Assembly: GCF_900207575.1 (NCBI RefSeq)
Contig: NZ_OAOQ01000002.1
Span: 50,488 to 114,487 of the forward strand
Length of the DNA stretch: 64,000 nucleotides
Direction of reading: 5' to 3'
Origin: Cereibacter ovatus
GTDB lineage: Bacteria > Pseudomonadota > Alphaproteobacteria > Rhodobacterales > Rhodobacteraceae
Both the position numbers and the translations under genes were made by a program. Below the pieces are notes generated by a model. That model was not told the DNA's origin. It saw nothing but the letters and a program-made list of their open reading frames with translations, and did not search any database. Shown piece by piece: positions 1 through 7,727 of this stretch (the first letter of the stretch is position 1; every line of letters begins with the position of its first letter).

Positions 1-20
1 TCCGTCCGGCGGCGTGATAC

Positions 21-45
21 GAGGTCGCGCCGGGGGCGCGGCCTC
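21..45. terminator. Strong hairpin at the window edge
   Basis: GAGGTCGCGCC pairs with GGCGCGGCCTC over 11 positions (one G-U type pair) around a GGG loop. There is no T-run on either side, so it is terminator-like rather than a textbook intrinsic terminator. It lies 70 bases beyond the stop of the minus-strand saccharopine-dehydrogenase-like gene, and could equally serve a plus-strand gene that ends before the window. Confidence 0.35.
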
Positions 46-65
46 TGACATGTATCGTCATGGCT

Positions 66-107
66 GGGGTGCCCCCGACCCCGGGATATTGAGCCAGACT
101 GAAGGCA
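66..107 (+). repeat. Diverged copy of the dispersed 3'-end hairpin element
   Basis: The bases GGGGTGCCCCC, then CCCGGGATATTGAGCCAGACTGAA, reproduce in weaker form the element at 17521-17570, 48440-48492 and 63050-63100 (hairpin, then ATATTTGGGCCAGAATGAA). Its orientation matches a plus-strand gene ending upstream of the window, because every good copy lies hairpin-first after the stop of the gene it follows. Confidence 0.45.
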
Positions 108-114
108 GACGGCA

Positions 115-1170
115 TCAGGCCGTGGCTGCGTGGCGGTCAAATTCGGTTCTTGCGCGGGCCCAGACGCCTTGATCCAGTTCGGCAAGGGCAAGAAGCGACG
201 GCAGAAGCTGGGCTGCGTAATCCTCGCTGCTTTCGAGGGGCAGAAGCGAGGGCAGGTTGTCGATTGCCATTACGTCAAGTGGCGGGTCGGCATGGGTGCG
301 CAGTGCGGGTGCCGTCCAGCTGGTGGTGCGATCGTAGACCTTGACCGGCGAAAAGTCCGAGGTCGGATCGCAGGCGATGTCGCCGATGACCCGCAGGGCG
401 CGGGGGGCGGCAGAGGCATCTGCCGGGACAAAGACCGGGCAGCCGGGGCGGGCGAGGATGCAGTTTAGGAAGATCTCATGCGTCAGCACCTCGGGGAAGG
501 GGCCGCCGTGGGCGGTTTCTTCCATGTCCCAGCGGGTGACGGCAAGGCCCATCGATTCGCAGAGATCCGCGGCGCCGGTGCCGACGCGGCCTTTGGCGCC
601 GATCACCAGCGCGCGGGGTTGTGCGGCGCCCGAGGCGGCCAGTTCGGCGGCAAGGTCGGCCAGAAGCGCCTCGCGGTTCGGCCAGGTCGAGACCGGATCG
701 CAGATCCCGCCGCGCGCTTGCGCCGCCCAGCATTTCAGCGCGACGGCGGCGCCGGCGTAGCCGGCCCAGTAGCCGAAGGCGGCGACGCGGCGGCCGCTGT
801 CATCGACCAGAGATTCAAGGTCGTAAAGCGTCCCGCCGCCCGCCTTGAATCGTTGCAGCAGGATGCGGCCTGCGGGTTGGCCCTTGTAGGCATGGCCGAA
901 CAGGATGTGGCGGTGGGGCAGGGGCGTGCCGTCTTCGGGCAGTTCCTTCAAGCCGAAGATGATCGCGTCGCGGGGCGCGTCGGGCCACGAGCTTTCGGGC
1001 GCGATGGCGCAGCCGGCGGCGGCATAGCCCTCGATCGAGATGGCACGGCTGCGGCTGGCCTCGATCGTGACCGCGATGCCGCGGGCGATCAGCGCGGCTG
1101 CGCCTTCGGGGGTCAGTCCGACCCGTTCCTCGTTCGGCCGCTGTTCGGCCCGGACCCAGAGATGCGTCAT
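115..1170 (-). CDS. Saccharopine dehydrogenase-like (Lys1-type) oxidoreductase
   Basis: A 351-residue protein resembling NAD+-dependent, lysine-forming saccharopine dehydrogenase. The alanine-dehydrogenase/PNT-like N-terminus carries the family pattern RAEQRPNEERVGLTPEGA, and a Rossmann segment with VIGAKGRVGTGAADL lies in the middle (about residue 185). Fungal Lys1 is about 370 residues, so the length fits. The start is the ATG at 1170, which overlaps the stop of the WGR gene (ATGA), rather than the longer open frame reaching 1311. Bacteria of this group make lysine through diaminopimelate, so a role in lysine degradation or another amino-acid dehydrogenation is more likely than lysine synthesis. 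This substrate is inferred; the family call is fairly secure. Confidence 0.85.
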   Translation of the reverse strand: MTHLWVRAEQRPNEERVGLTPEGAAALIARGIAVTIEASRSRAISIEGYAAAGCAIAPESSWPDAPRDAIIFGLKELPEDGTPLPHRHILFGHAYKGQPAGRILLQRFKAGGGTLYDLESLVDDSGRRVAAFGYWAGYAGAAVALKCWAAQARGGICDPVSTWPNREALLADLAAELAASGAAQPRALVIGAKGRVGTGAADLCESMGLAVTRWDMEETAHGGPFPEVLTHEIFLNCILARPGCPVFVPADASAAPRALRVIGDIACDPTSDFSPVKVYDRTTSWTAPALRTHADPPLDVMAIDNLPSLLPLESSEDYAAQLLPSLLALAELDQGVWARARTEFDRHAATA

Positions 1171-1412
1171 GCGCTGCTTTCGATGCTGGTGCGGTAGCCG
1201 CGGCGCCGTGCGCGCTGATGCCAGCGTTCTGCGGCAAGGCAGGCTTCGCGCAGGTTTGAGAACCATGTGACCAGCCGGCGTCCGGTGCCGCGTGCGCCGC
1301 GGCGTCCCCATTCGCGCAGGACGGTATATTCGCCAAACAGGTTATAGCCGAGTTCGACGCGGTAGAACCGGCCGGTTCCGTCGGTCTCGCGCAGGCAGAG
1401 GTATGTCAGCAT
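1167..1412 (-). CDS. WGR-domain protein
   Basis: An 81-residue protein consisting almost entirely of one WGR domain: the GRFYRVELGYNLFGEYTVLR strand region is followed by REWGRRGARGTG, which contains the name-giving Trp-Gly-Arg. In PARP enzymes and MolR-like proteins WGR domains bind nucleic acid ends or act as protein interaction modules; stand-alone bacterial versions have no defined function. A GGAGG ribosome site precedes the ATG. The stop overlaps the next start by four bases (ATGA), so it is translationally coupled to the saccharopine-dehydrogenase-like gene and both form one minus-strand transcript. Confidence 0.85.
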   Translation of the reverse strand: MLTYLCLRETDGTGRFYRVELGYNLFGEYTVLREWGRRGARGTGRRLVTWFSNLREACLAAERWHQRARRRGYRTSIESSA

Positions 1413-1487
1413 CTGGGGCCTCCGATAGCGGTCACGCCGCTAGGAATACCAGATATGCGACCGTAGGACAGCGGAAATGGGGCGTGG

Positions 1488-1700
1488 TCAGCGCCGGTCT
1501 TCGTCGGTTTCGGGACGAAAGCGGCCGCCGCAGCCGGTTGTGCGGGGGGCCGGGGACTGGATCGAGAACAGCTCGCGCATCTCATCGCGGGTCAGCAGTT
1601 TCGGTTCGGCGGCGGCGTCTGTGCGGGGCTTCCGGCGGAACGGCCAGGCGATGCTGAAGCCCTGCGTGCCGTCGGTCTTGAAGTCGAAGTCGTGTTTCAA
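1488..1700 (-). CDS. Small uncharacterised protein, TTG start
   Basis: A 70-residue frame beginning with TTG at 1700, preceded at good spacing by AAGGAG; the frame stays open further upstream, but no better start with a ribosome site is seen. The product (starting KHDFDFKTDGTQGFSIAWPF after the initiator) is basic, lacks a signal or membrane segment, and contains a short acidic-helical stretch LLTRDEMRELFSI near residue 45. I do not recognise the family. Minus-strand orientation, like the WGR gene 75 bases downstream, allows one transcript for all three genes. Coding status rests on the ribosome site and the protein-like composition. Confidence 0.5.
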   Translation of the reverse strand: MKHDFDFKTDGTQGFSIAWPFRRKPRTDAAAEPKLLTRDEMRELFSIQSPAPRTTGCGGRFRPETDEDRR

Positions 1701-2178
1701 GTGTCGTCTCCTTGGTCCTCGTCCGTGTGCGATCGGCCTGCCCCGGTGGCGAGTGCGCGCGCCCCCTGCGCCTCTCACCCCGAGAATGATTCGCGGCCCT
1801 TTCGCGCTATCCTGAGTAGTATACAAGTTTGCGACGAATGTGCGGCAGGTATGGCTAATTGCATACATCTGATGTTTTCCTGATCCATAGTGCAGAAATG
1901 CAACTATCGGCATAGTCGTAAGAAAATCAGTGCCTTGAAAGATTGTTGCGGGCGGGGTCTAAAGTTTGTAACGCGATTTCCGTTACAATCATTGCATACA
2001 AGTCCATCGGTTTGGGCGCCCGCAAGGTGGAAGGCCGCCTGTTGCGGGAATCGGTCCTTGGCAGGCGGGACGGTATGTTCCGTTGAAGCCATGTCCGCTG
2101 TGATGCCAGCGGTTGCCTTGGCCGGAAAACACGCTAAGGTTGTCTTCCTGATAAGAGTTGACGGTGAAGAGTGTTCGC
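1701..2178. other. 478-bp divergent intergenic region with inverted repeat
   Basis: This gap between the small minus-strand gene and the plus-strand response regulator is more AT-rich than its surroundings. It holds a perfect 7-bp inverted repeat, TGTAACG (1967-1973) and CGTTACA (1981-1987), separated by seven bases, which has the size of a dimeric regulator site. ATACAAGT occurs twice (near 1819 and 1995). Open frames across it have no ribosome sites and no recognisable product. It probably contains two divergent promoters, but I cannot place them reliably. Confidence 0.4.
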
Positions 2179-2877
2179 ATGACCCCATGCATTCTTGTGC
2201 TGGACGACGAGGCGTCGGTTCTGAAGCTGGTGCAGGAAACGCTTGAAGAGCGTGGGTGCCGGGTCATCCCCGCCCGCACGCTGCCGCAGTTTCGCAAGAT
2301 CGATGCCGAAGAAGCGGTCGACCTTTATGTGATCGCCACCACGCTGGCGAACGGCAATGGCCTGTCGTTGGTCCGCGAATTGCGGCAGGCGTCCGATCGC
2401 GGGATCATCCTGCTTTCGGACCGACGCAACGAGGGCGACGGCCTGCACGGGCTGGAGATCGGCGCCGATGACGCGCTGGTGAAGCCGTTGCGCCAGCGCG
2501 AACTTGTGGCGCGGGTGACGGCGGTGTTGCGCAGGACCGGGAAGGCGGCGGCGGCGGCGCCCGTGCGGCCCCGGATCGACCATGAGTTCGAGGGCTATGC
2601 CGTCAGCCTTGTCGCCCGGCAGGTCTGGAACGCCGACGGGCAGGAGATCGCGCTGACCACATCGGAATTCGAACTGCTGGCGGCGCTGATCGCCCACCGC
2701 GGGCAGGTTCTCAGCCGCGATCAGATCATGAATGCGATCAAGGGCCGGCAGTGGGAAAGCTATGACCGCGTGGTGGATGGCATCATCAGCCGCTTGCGTC
2801 GCAAGATCCCGCCGAAGAAGGGGCGGCCGCCCTTCATCCGCACGGTGCATGGCGTGGGATACACCTTTACCGGCTGA
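2179..2877 (+). CDS. OmpR-family response regulator lacking the phospho-acceptor Asp
   Basis: A 232-residue regulator with an N-terminal receiver (about 1-115) and a C-terminal winged-helix DNA-binding domain (about 135-232, ending GVGYTFTG). The acidic pocket (D9, D10), Ser80 and Lys102 are present, but the position expected to be phosphorylated reads VDLYVIATTLANGNG, so residue 53 is Ala instead of Asp. The family normally has DLxLPD here. Output is therefore probably controlled without canonical phosphorylation. No sensor kinase is adjacent. A TTG seven codons upstream is an alternative start; the ATG at 2179 was chosen because MTPCILVLDDE matches usual family N-termini. Confidence 0.85.
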   Translation: MTPCILVLDDEASVLKLVQETLEERGCRVIPARTLPQFRKIDAEEAVDLYVIATTLANGNGLSLVRELRQASDRGIILLSDRRNEGDGLHGLEIGADDALVKPLRQRELVARVTAVLRRTGKAAAAAPVRPRIDHEFEGYAVSLVARQVWNADGQEIALTTSEFELLAALIAHRGQVLSRDQIMNAIKGRQWESYDRVVDGIISRLRRKIPPKKGRPPFIRTVHGVGYTFTG

Positions 2878-2910
2878 CCTGACGCGGCCCGCCGATGGCC
2901 CCCCGTCGGG

Positions 2911-3972
2911 TCAAAGCCAGTCGCCCCGCCCGGTGCCCGTTGCCTCGGCCACGGTGGCAAAACCGTCGCGTTCCAGCAAGGAGTCAAGACCGCGCGCAAT
3001 GCGGGCGCCCAGGCCGATCCCTTCATAGACCATCGCGGTGTAAAGCTGCACCGCCGAGGCCCCGGCGCGGATCTTGGCATAGGCCTGTTCGGCGCTGGCG
3101 ATGCCCCCGACGCCGATCAGCGGCAGGCGGCCCTCGGTCAGGTGCGACAGGCGGGCAAGCACCCGGGTCGATCGCTCGAACAGCGGTGCGCCGGACAGGC
3201 CGCCGGCCTCGCAGGCATGCGGGCTGCGCAGCCCTTCGCGCGAAAGGGTGGTGTTGGTGGCGACGATGCCGGCGATGCCCGAGGCAAGGGCCACTTCGGC
3301 GATCTCGGCCAGATCGTCGTCGGCAAGGTCGGGGGCGATCTTCAGGAACACCGGAACCGGCACCGCAAGGCCGGCCTGCACATCCATCACGCCGGCCAGC
3401 AGGGCAGCCAGCGCCTGTTTGCCTTGCAGATCGCGCAGCCGTTCGGTGTTGGGCGACGAGACATTGACCGTCGCGAAATCGACATGCGGCCCGCAAGCCG
3501 CCAGCACCGCGGCGAAATCGGCGGCGCGGTCGGCGCTGTCCTTGTTCGCGCCAAGGTTCAACCCCACCGGCACCGCCCCGCGCGGGCGCATCGCAAGGCG
3601 GGCGCAGATCGTGGCGGCGCCATCGTTGTTGAAGCCGAAACGGTTGATCGCGGCGCGATCCTCGGCCAGCCGGAACAGCCGCGGCTGCGGGTTGCCGGGT
3701 TGCGGGCGCGGGGTGGCGGCGCCCACCTCGATGAAGCCGAAGCCCGCCCGCATCAGCGCCGGAAGTGCCACCGCATTCTTGTCATATCCCGCCGCAAGCC
3801 CGACCGGATTGGGCAGGGTCAGCCCCGCCAGCGTGGTGCGCAGCCGGGCCGAGGTGACCGGCCCCGCCAGTGGCACAAGGTTCGCGCGCAGGGCCGACAA
3901 CGACAGGTCATGGGCGCGTTCCGGGTCGATTCGGTGCAGCGCGGTCAGCGCCGCGCGTTCAAGAATGTTCAC
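2911..3972 (-). CDS. pyrD: Quinone-dependent dihydroorotate dehydrogenase (class 2)
   Basis: A 353-residue enzyme that oxidises dihydroorotate to orotate in pyrimidine synthesis, passing electrons to membrane quinone. The N-terminal helix typical of class 2 enzymes ([18 protein letters not shown]) docks on the membrane. FMN-barrel motifs follow: [20 protein letters not shown], the catalytic serine region [12 protein letters not shown], and [13 protein letters not shown] near the C-terminus. The start is GTG at 3972, because it overlaps the upstream DUF952 stop as GTGA; another GTG lies one codon earlier. It is convergent with the response regulator, 33 bases apart. Confidence 0.96.
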   Translation of the reverse strand: MNILERAALTALHRIDPERAHDLSLSALRANLVPLAGPVTSARLRTTLAGLTLPNPVGLAAGYDKNAVALPALMRAGFGFIEVGAATPRPQPGNPQPRLFRLAEDRAAINRFGFNNDGAATICARLAMRPRGAVPVGLNLGANKDSADRAADFAAVLAACGPHVDFATVNVSSPNTERLRDLQGKQALAALLAGVMDVQAGLAVPVPVFLKIAPDLADDDLAEIAEVALASGIAGIVATNTTLSREGLRSPHACEAGGLSGAPLFERSTRVLARLSHLTEGRLPLIGVGGIASAEQAYAKIRAGASAVQLYTAMVYEGIGLGARIARGLDSLLERDGFATVAEATGTGRGDWL

Positions 3973-4307
3973 CACAGGCCCTCGGGGAAAATATGGCCGG
4001 TGGCGCCCAGCGGAAGGGATTTGTCCCAGACGACATCCTTCAGCGTCAACCGGCGGTAAAGATGCGGAAACAGCTGACCGCCGCGCGACGGCTCCCACTT
4101 CAGGGCGGGGCCGAGGGCGTCGGGGTTCAGCGCGACCAGAACAAGGTCGCTTTCCGTTGCGAAATGCTTTGCGGCGGTCTCGGCGACCTGTGCCGCGGTC
4201 GAGAAATGGATGAAGCCATCCGCCAGATCGACCGGCGCGCCTGCGGTTTCGCCGGCAAGGCGGAAGTCATCCCATTCGGCTCGGCGGAAAATCTTGAAGA
4301 TCAGCAT
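3969..4307 (-). CDS. DUF952 family protein
   Basis: A 112-residue soluble protein of the DUF952 family, recognised from the early WDDFRLAG segment, [24 protein letters not shown], and the late FPHLYRRL. The fold is reported to resemble ADP-ribosyltransferase-like scaffolds, but no activity is established, so none is assigned. Its stop overlaps the GTG of pyrD by four bases, so the two are translationally coupled. DUF952 next to pyrD is an arrangement I associate with this bacterial group, from memory, suggesting a housekeeping rather than accessory role. Confidence 0.88.
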   Translation of the reverse strand: MLIFKIFRRAEWDDFRLAGETAGAPVDLADGFIHFSTAAQVAETAAKHFATESDLVLVALNPDALGPALKWEPSRGGQLFPHLYRRLTLKDVVWDKSLPLGATGHIFPEGLW

Positions 4308-4457
4308 GCAAGCCTCATGCACCCTGCCTGCGCCCCGGTCAATACGGCGGATGGCCGGGCGCCCGCCGGCCTGCCCTTGCGTCATGTGCCTTCGGCTTTG
4401 ACAACCGCGGGCGGGGCGCCCCACTCTGACCGCATTATCCGCAACAGGAGCATTGCC

Positions 4458-6026
4458 ATGAAAGTCACCCTTCTCGCCTCGGCCGCGGTGATTGCGCTGG
4501 CCGCGGGGGCGGCGCGGGCCGAATTTGCGCTGACCATCCTGCATACCAATGATTTCCATGACCGTTTCGAGCCGATCTCGAAATCCGATTCGACCTGCGC
4601 CCCCGAAGACAATGCCGCGGGCGGGTGTTTCGGCGGCATCGCCCGGCTGGTGACGGCCGTGGCCGAGGCGCGGGCGAAAGGGGACGAGACGCTTCTGGTG
4701 GATGCGGGCGACCAGTTTCAGGGCTCTTTGTTCTACGCGCGCTACAGGGGCCAGTTGGCGGCCGAATTCCTGAACGCGCTGGGCTATGAGGCGATGGCCG
4801 TGGGCAACCACGAATTCGACGACGGGCCTGCGGTGCTGACCGAGTTCGCCCGCCAGCTTTCGGCGCCGCTGCTGATGGCCAATGCCGATCTGACGGCCGA
4901 ACCCGCGTTGCGCGACGAGGTGGTGAAAGCGGCCGTGATCGAGAAGGCAGGCGAGAAGATCGGCCTTGTCGGGCTGGCGCCGCTGGATACCGCGGATCTG
5001 GCCAGCCCCGGCCCGAACGTGATCTTCACCGAGCCGGTTCAGGCCGCGCAGGCCGAGATCGACCGCCTGACCGCCGAGGGCGTGACAAAGATCGTGCTGC
5101 TGTCGCATCTGGGCCATGAGGCCGATCTGCGGATCGCGTCGGTGCTGACCGGGGTGGATGTGATCGTCGGCGGCCATTCCCACACCCTTCTGGGCCAGTT
5201 CGACGGTGCCGCCGGCCCCTATCCGGTGATGGTGGGCAAGGTGGCCATCGTCACCGCCTATGCCTATGGCAAGTATCTGGGCGAGTTGACGGTGACCTTC
5301 GATGACGCGGGCGAGGTGATCCGGGCCGAGGGTGCGCCGCGCCTGCTGGATGCGTCCGTGGCCGAGGATGCGGCGACGCTGGCCCGGGTGAAGGATCTGG
5401 CTGCCCCGCTGGAAGAGCTTCGCGCCCGGGTCGTGGCCGAAACCGCGGCCGAGATCGACGGCAGCCGCGAAAGCTGTCGCAGCGGCGAATGTGCGATGGG
5501 CAATCTTGTCGCCGATGCGATGCTGGATCGGGTCAAGGATCAGGGGATTGCGATCGCGATTGCGAATGGCGGCGGGCTGCGGGCCTCGATCGATCAGGGG
5601 CCGGTCTCGATGGGAGAGGTTCTGACGGTGCTGCCGTTCCAGAACACGCTGTCGACCTTCCGCATCAGCGGCCAGACCGTGCTGGCGGCGCTGGAAAATG
5701 GCGTCAGTCAGGTCGAAGAGGGTGCCGGCCGGTTTCCGCAGGTGGCCGGGTTGACATATGCCTTCGATCCGGCCGCCCCGGCGGGGGCGCGGGTGTCGGA
5801 TGTGCAGGTGATGGTGGATGGCGGCTGGCAGCCGCTTGATCCCGCCGCGACCTACGGGGTGGTGTCGAACAACTATGTCCGGCAGGGCGGCGATGGCTAT
5901 GCCATGCTGGTGCAGGCCGCCGATGCCTATGATTTCGGCCCGGATCTGGCCGAGGTCACCGCCGAGTATCTGGCCGCCCGCACGCCCTACAGCCCGGTGA
6001 TCAAGGGCCACATCACGCGCCGATAG
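4458..6026 (+). CDS. Periplasmic 5'-nucleotidase / metallophosphatase (UshA family)
   Basis: A 522-residue exported phosphoesterase. The signal peptide MKVTLLASAAVIALAAGAARA is followed by the two-metal calcineurin-like domain: HTNDFHD, DAGDQFQGS, GNHEFDDG and VGGHSHTL, all metal ligands present. The C-terminal 5'-nucleotidase domain (about 330-520) binds substrate, with NGGGLRASI and the aromatic SNNYVRQGGDGY. It probably releases phosphate and nucleosides from external nucleotides. The ATG at 4458 follows GGAG at good spacing, and a perfect -35-like TTGACA sits at 4398-4403 although a clear -10 is missing. No phosphate-regulon partner gene is adjacent. Exact substrate is inferred from family only. 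Confidence 0.9.
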   Translation: MKVTLLASAAVIALAAGAARAEFALTILHTNDFHDRFEPISKSDSTCAPEDNAAGGCFGGIARLVTAVAEARAKGDETLLVDAGDQFQGSLFYARYRGQLAAEFLNALGYEAMAVGNHEFDDGPAVLTEFARQLSAPLLMANADLTAEPALRDEVVKAAVIEKAGEKIGLVGLAPLDTADLASPGPNVIFTEPVQAAQAEIDRLTAEGVTKIVLLSHLGHEADLRIASVLTGVDVIVGGHSHTLLGQFDGAAGPYPVMVGKVAIVTAYAYGKYLGELTVTFDDAGEVIRAEGAPRLLDASVAEDAATLARVKDLAAPLEELRARVVAETAAEIDGSRESCRSGECAMGNLVADAMLDRVKDQGIAIAIANGGGLRASIDQGPVSMGEVLTVLPFQNTLSTFRISGQTVLAALENGVSQVEEGAGRFPQVAGLTYAFDPAAPAGARVSDVQVMVDGGWQPLDPAATYGVVSNNYVRQGGDGYAMLVQAADAYDFGPDLAEVTAEYLAARTPYSPVIKGHITRR

Positions 6027-6081
6027 TGCCTGCGTCGCATCACCGCGCCGGCCGCGCTTGCAGTGCCGGGGGCTGGCGCGG

Positions 6082-6537
6082 ATGATCGGTCCTGTATCGT
6101 CGGGGAATGTTGCGCTGAGTTTTCTGGACCATCTTTTGGGGCTGCGGTGGCCCCGCCGTCCCGGATGTTTTTCGCGCCGTCGGTTCCTGCTGGCCGACGA
6201 CAGTGCCGCGATGCGCTTTCTGCTGCGCGAGTATCTGGCGCCGACCGGGGCCGATCTGGTTCTGGTTGCCGATGGCCGGCAGGCGGTCGAGGCCGCCGCG
6301 GCGCATCGGTTCGATCTGCTGCTTCTTGATCTGTCGATGCCTGAACTGGATGGCGCCGGCGCGCTGGCCCATATCCGTGCCGGTGGTCGGCCCACGGTGC
6401 CCGCGGTGGCCGTCACCGCCGAAAGCGCCCCGGATGAGGTGGCCGCCGCCCTTCGGGCCGGGTTCGCCGCCCTTATCGCCAAGCCTGTCCAGCGTGAGAA
6501 GTTGCTTCAGACGATCGGAAGCCTGATCCACAGTTGA
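6082..6537 (+). CDS. Single-domain response regulator (CheY-like receiver)
   Basis: A protein of about 151 residues that is a lone receiver domain after a roughly 35-residue basic leader. The acidic pocket LLADDSAAMRFLL, phospho-acceptor Asp83 in LLLLDLSMPELDG, the threonine in AVTAES and Lys134 in IAKPVQ are all present, so it should accept phosphate. With no output domain it would act by protein contact or as an intermediate in a phosphorelay. The start is uncertain: ATG 6082 was preferred, while a TTG at 6058 gives eight more residues. No kinase or phosphotransfer protein is adjacent. Confidence 0.8.
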   Translation: MIGPVSSGNVALSFLDHLLGLRWPRRPGCFSRRRFLLADDSAAMRFLLREYLAPTGADLVLVADGRQAVEAAAAHRFDLLLLDLSMPELDGAGALAHIRAGGRPTVPAVAVTAESAPDEVAAALRAGFAALIAKPVQREKLLQTIGSLIHS

Positions 6538-6613
6538 GTAAACTTGCCTGAAAGGCGAATAGGCAATAATCCGCCAATCTTTTGATAATTCTCATACCAA
6601 TACGTCAAAATTA

Positions 6614-6629
6614 CGCTCTTTTTAGAGCG
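6614..6629. promoter_or_regulatory. Palindrome upstream of the receiver-GGDEF-like gene
   Basis: CGCTCT and AGAGCG form a perfect inverted repeat around TTTT within an AT-rich 139-bp spacer. The stem is short and no T-run follows on the plus strand, so it may be an operator for the gene at 6677 rather than a terminator for the receiver gene. Confidence 0.3.
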
Positions 6630-6676
6630 ATTCGCGTTACGGTTGACGTCAGGTCGGCAATCCGGGGCGAAGCAAG

Positions 6677-7594
6677 ATGACGAAGATGCGGCTTCTGCTG
6701 ATCGACGGCGACCCGGGCTATGTTCTGGCGCTGCGCCATGTGCTTGATCTGATGGGGTTTTCCGATCCCGATTGCACTGCCACCGCGCGCGAGGCGTTGC
6801 GCCTTCTGGGCCGGGGTGAGCGGTTCGATTGCATCATCCTTGACCTTGCGCTGCATGGGGGCGCGGCCGCGCTCTGCCGGCGTATCCGGCTTTTGCCTGA
6901 ACATGCCGCGACGCCGATCCTGTTGACCGTCGGCCACGAAGGCGCGCCCGAACTGTCCGAGGCGCTGGCGGCAGGCGCGTCGGATTACATCTCGCGCATG
7001 CTTGATCCGGTGGAATTGCGGGCTCGGCTGGGGATGGCGGCGCGGATCGCCGACGAACGCCGCCGCAGCGCCGAGCTGGACCGCCGCCTGCGCGGCCTTG
7101 CCGCCGCCGGCTTTTCCGATCCGCAGCCGGTTCTGGGCGTGCCGGGAATGCTGGATCTGGACGGCTTTCGCGATCAGTTGCGGCTGGGGCTGCGCGACCG
7201 CACCGCCATTGCCTTCCGCATCGGCAATGCCGGCGCCATCGCGGCCGAAGCGACGCCGCAGCAATATCAGGACATGCTGTTTCATGTCGCCTCGGTGATC
7301 CTGCACCGTCTTGGGCCGCAGGGCCTGTTGCTGGCCCATGCCGGCCATGGCGAGTTTGTGGGCCTGCTGCCCGACCCGCCGCCCGAATGCCCCCATCGGC
7401 TGGCCGGGGAACTGGCCGCACTTCTGGCCGACCGTGCCCGGATCTACGACCGGCTTGGCGTGCCGATGCCGGTGCTTCAGGTCGGCAAGCCGATGCGCCG
7501 CGGCTTCTTTGTGCGCGGCACGCCGGAACGTCTGCTGACCCGCGCCCGCGAAACGCTGCGCCGCCCGGCCCCGGTGCCGGCGGTCGCTCTCTGA
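6677..7594 (+). CDS. Receiver protein with degenerate GGDEF-like domain
   Basis: A 305-residue protein: receiver domain (about 1-125), a helical linker rich in Arg and Glu, then a C-terminal region (about 150-300) resembling a diguanylate-cyclase fold. The receiver keeps its acidic pocket (IDGDP) and an Asp in CIILDLALHGG, but the conserved Lys-Pro is replaced by Arg-Met (ISRMLDP). The spot corresponding to the GGDEF signature reads GHGEF (residues 223-227, followed by VGLLP), so cyclase activity is unlikely. It may be a c-di-GMP or GTP-binding receptor or an interaction module; this is inference. A GGGGCGAAG ribosome site precedes the ATG. Confidence 0.72.
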   Translation: MTKMRLLLIDGDPGYVLALRHVLDLMGFSDPDCTATAREALRLLGRGERFDCIILDLALHGGAAALCRRIRLLPEHAATPILLTVGHEGAPELSEALAAGASDYISRMLDPVELRARLGMAARIADERRRSAELDRRLRGLAAAGFSDPQPVLGVPGMLDLDGFRDQLRLGLRDRTAIAFRIGNAGAIAAEATPQQYQDMLFHVASVILHRLGPQGLLLAHAGHGEFVGLLPDPPPECPHRLAGELAALLADRARIYDRLGVPMPVLQVGKPMRRGFFVRGTPERLLTRARETLRRPAPVPAVAL

Positions 7595-7727
7595 CCGGCG
7601 ATCTGCCCAATTCGCGGGCATTTTCCGCCGCGGCGCCGGCTTTCTCGCCGGGGTATCCTGATAGGTCATTGGCAGTCCTTGCGGTTCCGTGAAACCGTCG
7701 GGGCAATCGCGACTACGGAAGAAGCAT

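Noticed and set aside
1890..2246. Open frames on both strands in the long spacer before the response regulator
   Set aside because: No ribosome sites, no coherent hydrophobic or charged pattern, and overlap with the regulator gene.
3969..6482. Very long minus-strand open frame opposite the 5'-nucleotidase gene
   Set aside because: Only its last 112 codons (DUF952) look like a protein; the rest is Arg/His/Gly-rich antisense translation typical of high-GC coding DNA.
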